A stretch of DNA of 17,487 nt from Spirochaetaceae bacterium (GTDB taxonomy: Bacteria > Spirochaetota > Spirochaetia > Treponematales > Breznakiellaceae), in contig JAITKQ010000122.1 of assembly GCA_031278295.1 (NCBI GenBank), forward strand, positions 1 to 17,487, in the 5' to 3' direction. The position numbers were made by a program, and so were the translations under genes. The notes below the pieces were generated by a model, which ran no database searches, had not been told where the DNA came from, and saw only the letters and a list, made by a program, of their open reading frames with translations. Every line of letters starts with the position of its first letter. Within the stretch, counting starts at the first letter, position 1. Shown here one piece after another: positions 13,980 through 17,487 of the stretch.

Positions 13980-15188
13980 ATGAAAGAAAAAAGATCGGGG
14001 AGTTCGTTTAACTCCCTGCGTGGCAAACGAAAACTGGAATCCATATTTTTGTTTACCACCGGCAAATGCAACGCGCGTTGCGCGATGTGTTTTTACGCGA
14101 ATGACATGGAAAAAAAGGCGGAGGATATGTCATTCGATGAAATAAAAAAATTGTCCGATTCCGCCGGACGCTTTAACAGGCTTTGGTTGTCGGGCGGCGA
14201 ACCTACGCTGCGTGATGATCTGCCGGAAATTATAGAAATGTTTTACAAAAACAACGGCGTGAGGGACATTAACTTTCCTTCTAACGGCATTAAAACTGAT
14301 TTGCTCGTTGACTGGCTGAAGCGCATACGAAAAAACTGCCCCGCCTGCAACATTTCCATCAGCATATCTCTTGACGGTTTCGGTGAAACGCACGACAGGC
14401 AGCGCGGCGTGGCCAGTTTTTACAAGGCCGCGGAAACCTTGAAAAAGATAGACGACAACTTCAGACACGACGGCAGGGTGATAAAAAATATCGCTACCGT
14501 ACTCACAAAGTATAACGTGGCGGAGGCCCTGGATTTTGTGATGTGGGTGTACGGCCGTTTCAACGTCTCCACACACACCATAGAAGCCGCGCGCGGCGTG
14601 ACGCGCGAGGACGGCGTAAAGGTTGTTACCGAAAACTCCCTCCGCGAGATTCAGGATGCGCTTGCCCCCTATTACCTGCTGTACGCGCGGCGGATCGGAG
14701 AAGGCATGAACGCGCTGGGGCGGGGGCTTACCGAATTCTTTTATGTGGGGCTGATGCGCGCGATGTACAACATACGCGCCGAAAATATCGACAAGCCCGC
14801 CTGCTGGAACATGGACTGTACGGCTGGCGAGACGACGCTTGTACTCGACTACGACGGACGTTTCCGTGCCTGCGAACTGCGCGATCCAATCGGCAACGTA
14901 AAGGACTACGGTTATGACATTCAGAAAATTATGAACGGCGAGGCGATGAAAAAAGAAATTGCCGCGATAGGGCACGGGTACAAGGCAAACTGCTGGTGTA
15001 CGCACGGCTGCTGGATAATGTCGTCCATCGTGTTCAACCCGCTTAAAATGCTCTCAAAGCTTTTTGCGGCCAACAGGGAAACCAGGAAATTGAATCGCCC
15101 GCTGGAGATAAACGAGACAATTCTTGCCGGCCTTGAAGAAAAATACCTGCTGGATCGCGGCAGGCTGAAAGACCTGGGAATTTTATGA
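13980..15188 (+). CDS. Radical SAM enzyme with SPASM-like C-terminal cysteines
   Basis: A 402-residue radical SAM protein. The [4Fe-4S] motif CNARCAMC (Cys30, 34, 37) is followed by LWLSGGEPTLR (68-78) for SAM binding and SISLDGFGETHD (128-139). The C-terminal part has Cys275, 280, 298, 338, 340 and 344, with the SPASM-type phrase LDYDGRFRACELRDPIGNV, so at least one auxiliary cluster is likely. Such enzymes modify peptides, proteins or small molecules. The protein lacks a B12-binding domain. AGAGGTG lies about 7 nt before the ATG. Its stop overlaps the start of a GT1 glycosyltransferase (ATGA), so the two enzymes are made together and probably act in one pathway. The substrate is unknown; I see no precursor peptide gene next to it. 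Confidence 0.92.
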   Translation: MKEKRSGSSFNSLRGKRKLESIFLFTTGKCNARCAMCFYANDMEKKAEDMSFDEIKKLSDSAGRFNRLWLSGGEPTLRDDLPEIIEMFYKNNGVRDINFPSNGIKTDLLVDWLKRIRKNCPACNISISISLDGFGETHDRQRGVASFYKAAETLKKIDDNFRHDGRVIKNIATVLTKYNVAEALDFVMWVYGRFNVSTHTIEAARGVTREDGVKVVTENSLREIQDALAPYYLLYARRIGEGMNALGRGLTEFFYVGLMRAMYNIRAENIDKPACWNMDCTAGETTLVLDYDGRFRACELRDPIGNVKDYGYDIQKIMNGEAMKKEIAAIGHGYKANCWCTHGCWIMSSIVFNPLKMLSKLFAANRETRKLNRPLEINETILAGLEEKYLLDRGRLKDLGIL

Positions 15189-16417
15189 AAATACTTCTTG
15201 TTGCGCGGGGTTCGCAGGGGGATATTTACCCTTACCTGCGGCTTGCAAAGGAACTTCTCGCCCGTTCCCACGCCGTTACGCTGAATCTGCCAAGGATTTT
15301 TGAGGATCATGCCAAGGGACAGGGGTTTAACTACACGCTACAGGGGCAGGACGATATAGGCGGCATGATGGAAAATGAGCTTGATACGAAGGCCCTTTTG
15401 GAATGGACGCGGCGTGTGATTGACAATCAGTTTAGCGAAATTGTACCGCAGCTGCGTGAACATGACATACTCGTGGCTTCGAACACCGAATTCGCCGCGC
15501 CCAGCATAGCGGAATACCTGAAAAAGCCGTGTATCCGCACCGCTTACGGCCCGTTCATACCGAGCCGTACTATACCGCCGCCCGTTTTCCCGTGGCCTAG
15601 GCCTCATCCTCTGCTCAGGCCGGCCCTGCTGTGGGCGATCCTGAACGGCGGGCTCAATATGATGGTAAAAAAAACATTGAACAGGAATCGCGCCGCCCTC
15701 AGTATGCCGCCCATACGCGATCAGGCGAAGCATGCGCCCGCAAATTCGATCAATTACCTCATGTACAGCCCGTCCCTCGGCTCGGTTGACCCGGAATGGC
15801 CGTACAAATGGGCGATAGGCGGCTATATTTTTAACGATGATATGCCTTACGACCAGAATATTTACCGGAATTTTACGGATTTTATCGAAAAGGATGGTAA
15901 AAAGACAATTTTTTTTACGCTTGGAAGCTGCAATAATAACGATCGTGAACGTTTTGCCGAAAAACTTTTTGGCGTATGCCGCGCACACGGCTATAAACTG
16001 GTGATAGGTTCAGGCTGGTGCAAGCTCGGTTCCTCCCTTCCGCGTAACGACGATCTGTTTCTGGTGGATTCCCTTGTTCCGCACAAGCTGGTTTTTCCGC
16101 GCTGTTCCGCGATAATTCATCACGGCGGTATAGGCACAACGCACAGCGCGGCCCGCGCAGGCAAGCCGCAGATGGTAGTGCCCCTGTTTCTTGACCAGTG
16201 GTACTGGGCGGAACAGACAAGGAAGCTGGGCACGGGGCCGGGCAAGGTGGACATTAAGCGCTGTAGCTACGCTCAGCTTGAAAAAAAGGCGCTCGATCTG
16301 CTGGGTAACGAGGCTTATGCGCGGAACGCCGCGGAACTGGGCGAAAAGATTCGCGGTGAAAACGGCCTTGAAAACGCCTGTAGGCAAGTTGAAGACGGGA
16401 TACGGACACAGGCCTAA
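15185..16417 (+). CDS. GT1-family glycosyltransferase (GT-B fold)
   Basis: A 410-residue GT-B enzyme related to sterol/lipid and macrolide-type glucosyltransferases (COG1819). The N-terminal ARGSQGDIYPYLRLAKEL (7-24) is the acceptor-side Gly-rich loop. The nucleotide-sugar site HHGGIGTTHSAARAGKPQMV starts at 312, with the Asp337-Gln338 pair (FLDQWYWAEQ) that holds the sugar. Length is typical. No signal peptide or membrane helix is evident, so it acts in the cytoplasm or at the inner membrane face on a small molecule or lipid. It overlaps the radical SAM gene by four bases. No terminator is obvious after it. Confidence 0.93.
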   Translation: MKILLVARGSQGDIYPYLRLAKELLARSHAVTLNLPRIFEDHAKGQGFNYTLQGQDDIGGMMENELDTKALLEWTRRVIDNQFSEIVPQLREHDILVASNTEFAAPSIAEYLKKPCIRTAYGPFIPSRTIPPPVFPWPRPHPLLRPALLWAILNGGLNMMVKKTLNRNRAALSMPPIRDQAKHAPANSINYLMYSPSLGSVDPEWPYKWAIGGYIFNDDMPYDQNIYRNFTDFIEKDGKKTIFFTLGSCNNNDRERFAEKLFGVCRAHGYKLVIGSGWCKLGSSLPRNDDLFLVDSLVPHKLVFPRCSAIIHHGGIGTTHSAARAGKPQMVVPLFLDQWYWAEQTRKLGTGPGKVDIKRCSYAQLEKKALDLLGNEAYARNAAELGEKIRGENGLENACRQVEDGIRTQA

Positions 16418-16557
16418 GGCAGGAAGCAGGCCGGGCGGCATCCGGCAACGTAGCCCCCGTGATGCCTCATTTTGAGATGTTACCGAAGCTAGACTTAGTC
16501 CCGCGTCCGGATGCGGTTTGTTTGGACGAACACTTGGCGTAAGCGCGGGCAGCAGTC

Positions 16558-16782
16558 TTACATTTACAAAAATTTTTCATGTAATTCGGGCGCATTTCCG
16601 GCACTTCGTGCCGGAAACCGGGCTTTGCGGGGTTCCGCCAGGCAACCCCTTTGGGTTGCCCCTCCATTCCTTCCGCGAAGCGTTCGCGCGAACGCTTCGC
16701 GCCCCTCCAATCCCTTGCGCGTTTCGTACACGGCTCTTTCGGCAATGCCGGCAATAATAGACCGGTAAATGTAAAATTACCG
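16558..16782. mobile_element. MITE-like repeat element, copy 2
   Basis: Same element as at 11917-12100, same orientation. Ends TTACATTTAC (16558-16567) and GTAAATGTAA (16765-16774). The left 70 bp, including the 10-bp hairpin at about 16595-16617, match copy 1 exactly. The middle differs: it has a GGCAACCC / GGGTTGCC hairpin and a 22-bp palindrome (GAAGCGTTCG, CG, CGAACGCTTC) instead of the tandem 13-mers, so copies differ by internal gain or loss. The right-end block before the inverted repeat is recognisable. The stretches 16418-16557 and 16783-16968 hold no gene I can support. Confidence 0.8.
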
Positions 16783-16968
16783 AGGTTTGCGGCCCCTTGT
16801 TTTTTGTCACAATGTACAGGCGGCGGGGAAGGACGACATTCCCGGGGCAAAGGCGATTTTTAAGAACTTGAAAACCCGCTTCCCCTAGGCAAACTACAGG
16901 GCGGGACGACCGAACCGGAAACCCTTACCGAGGCTATTAATTTGAAGGTGCAAAGAAAGGTTGAATGT

Positions 16969-17487
16969 ATGAAAAGGGATATGGAAAATTCAAAGCCATT
17001 GAAAACCAGGATAACAGGGAGTTATAGTAGAAATATGAATACCGGAATGCAGTCTCAGGTGATAGAAAAAATCAACCTTGCCCCTGCGCCGTGGACAATG
17101 CACGAATTTTTTGCCGGAAGCGGACTCGTTGCCTACGGCTTAAAGGGGAGTTTCCGCCCGGTTTGGTCGAATGATATATGCCCCAAAAAAGCCGCCGTCT
17201 ATGAAGCCAATTTTGAAAATGACCATTTTGTGTTGGATGACATCAAAAATATTTCCGGCGAAGCCTTGCCTAAGTCTCATTTATCGTGGGCGAGTTTCCC
17301 CTGTCAGGATTTATCACTTGCCGGTTCTATCGGCGGCATTGATGCCAAGCGGAGCGGGCTTGTTTGGGAATGGTTGCGCATTTTACGGGAAATGCCGCAT
17401 AAACCCGCCCTTCTCTTAATAGAAAACGTGATCGGACTTTTATCCACAAACAACGGCGCCAATTATACAAAGCTGCATAACGCATTA
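16969..17487 (+). CDS. DNA cytosine-5 methyltransferase, N-terminal part (runs off right edge)
   Basis: A frame of 173 codons is open to the window edge. It shows the C5-methyltransferase motifs in order: motif I FFAGSGLVAYGL (47-58) for SAM, motif IV FPCQDLSLAG with catalytic Cys112, and motif VI ENV (152-154). The target-recognition domain is beyond the window, so specificity is unknown. I chose ATG 16969 because AAAGG lies about 8 nt before it; in-frame ATGs at 17035 and 17098 are possible, and the family domain begins only at about residue 45. The same frame stays open upstream to about 16866 without a start. It lies just behind a MITE-like element, fitting an accessory locus; whether a restriction enzyme follows cannot be seen. 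Confidence 0.9.
   Translation, partial: MKRDMENSKPLKTRITGSYSRNMNTGMQSQVIEKINLAPAPWTMHEFFAGSGLVAYGLKGSFRPVWSNDICPKKAAVYEANFENDHFVLDDIKNISGEALPKSHLSWASFPCQDLSLAGSIGGIDAKRSGLVWEWLRILREMPHKPALLLIENVIGLLSTNNGANYTKLHNAL

Overview
The window looks like chromosomal DNA of a spirochaete, most probably a Treponema from an animal or insect gut. This rests on family resemblance (a treponeme-type beta-helix repeat gene, spirochaete-style lipoprotein signals, a Q/E-rich secreted repeat protein, a CUT1 sugar transporter without its ATPase) and on mixed, medium GC content. No rRNA or other decisive marker is present, so the taxonomic call is an inference.

Left part (1-6160, all genes on the minus strand). 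A Q/E-rich secreted repeat protein runs off the left edge. It has a clear promoter and a structured leader that folds like a compact cobalamin-type riboswitch. Next come a strong minus-strand terminator, a decayed beta-helix (Pmp-like) gene with three frame breaks, an NCS2 purine permease, a 75-aa membrane/coiled-coil protein, and lepA (EF4), whose stop codon overlaps the start of the small protein. The lepA promoter is built into one of a cluster of perfect hairpins.

Middle part (6330-11817, minus strand). This is one tight gene string. In transcription order it is a sugar-binding lipoprotein, a terminator-like intercistronic hairpin, two CUT1 permeases, a membrane-anchored alpha/beta-hydrolase esterase, a small lipoprotein, and trmB (tRNA m7G46 methyltransferase). 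Overlaps and short gaps suggest one operon for import and trimming of an oligosaccharide, with a tRNA-modification gene riding at the end. No ATP-binding subunit is present, so a shared MsmK-type ATPase elsewhere is implied.

Right part (11818-17487, plus strand). A non-coding stretch carries a MITE-like repeat, an IS200/IS605-end-like hairpin and a good promoter leading into tRNA-Arg(CCT). Sixteen bases later a plus-strand run begins: a protein with two cyclic-nucleotide-binding folds around a TPR-like middle, a small secreted protein, a radical SAM/SPASM-type enzyme and a GT1 glycosyltransferase. Overlapping starts link the first two genes and the last two. A second copy of the MITE-like repeat follows, then the 5' part of a DNA cytosine-5 methyltransferase that leaves the window.

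The most interesting points are the pair of MITE-like elements, the compact aptamer-like leader, the radical SAM plus GT1 pair behind a cyclic-nucleotide sensor, and the LepA-coupled small membrane protein.
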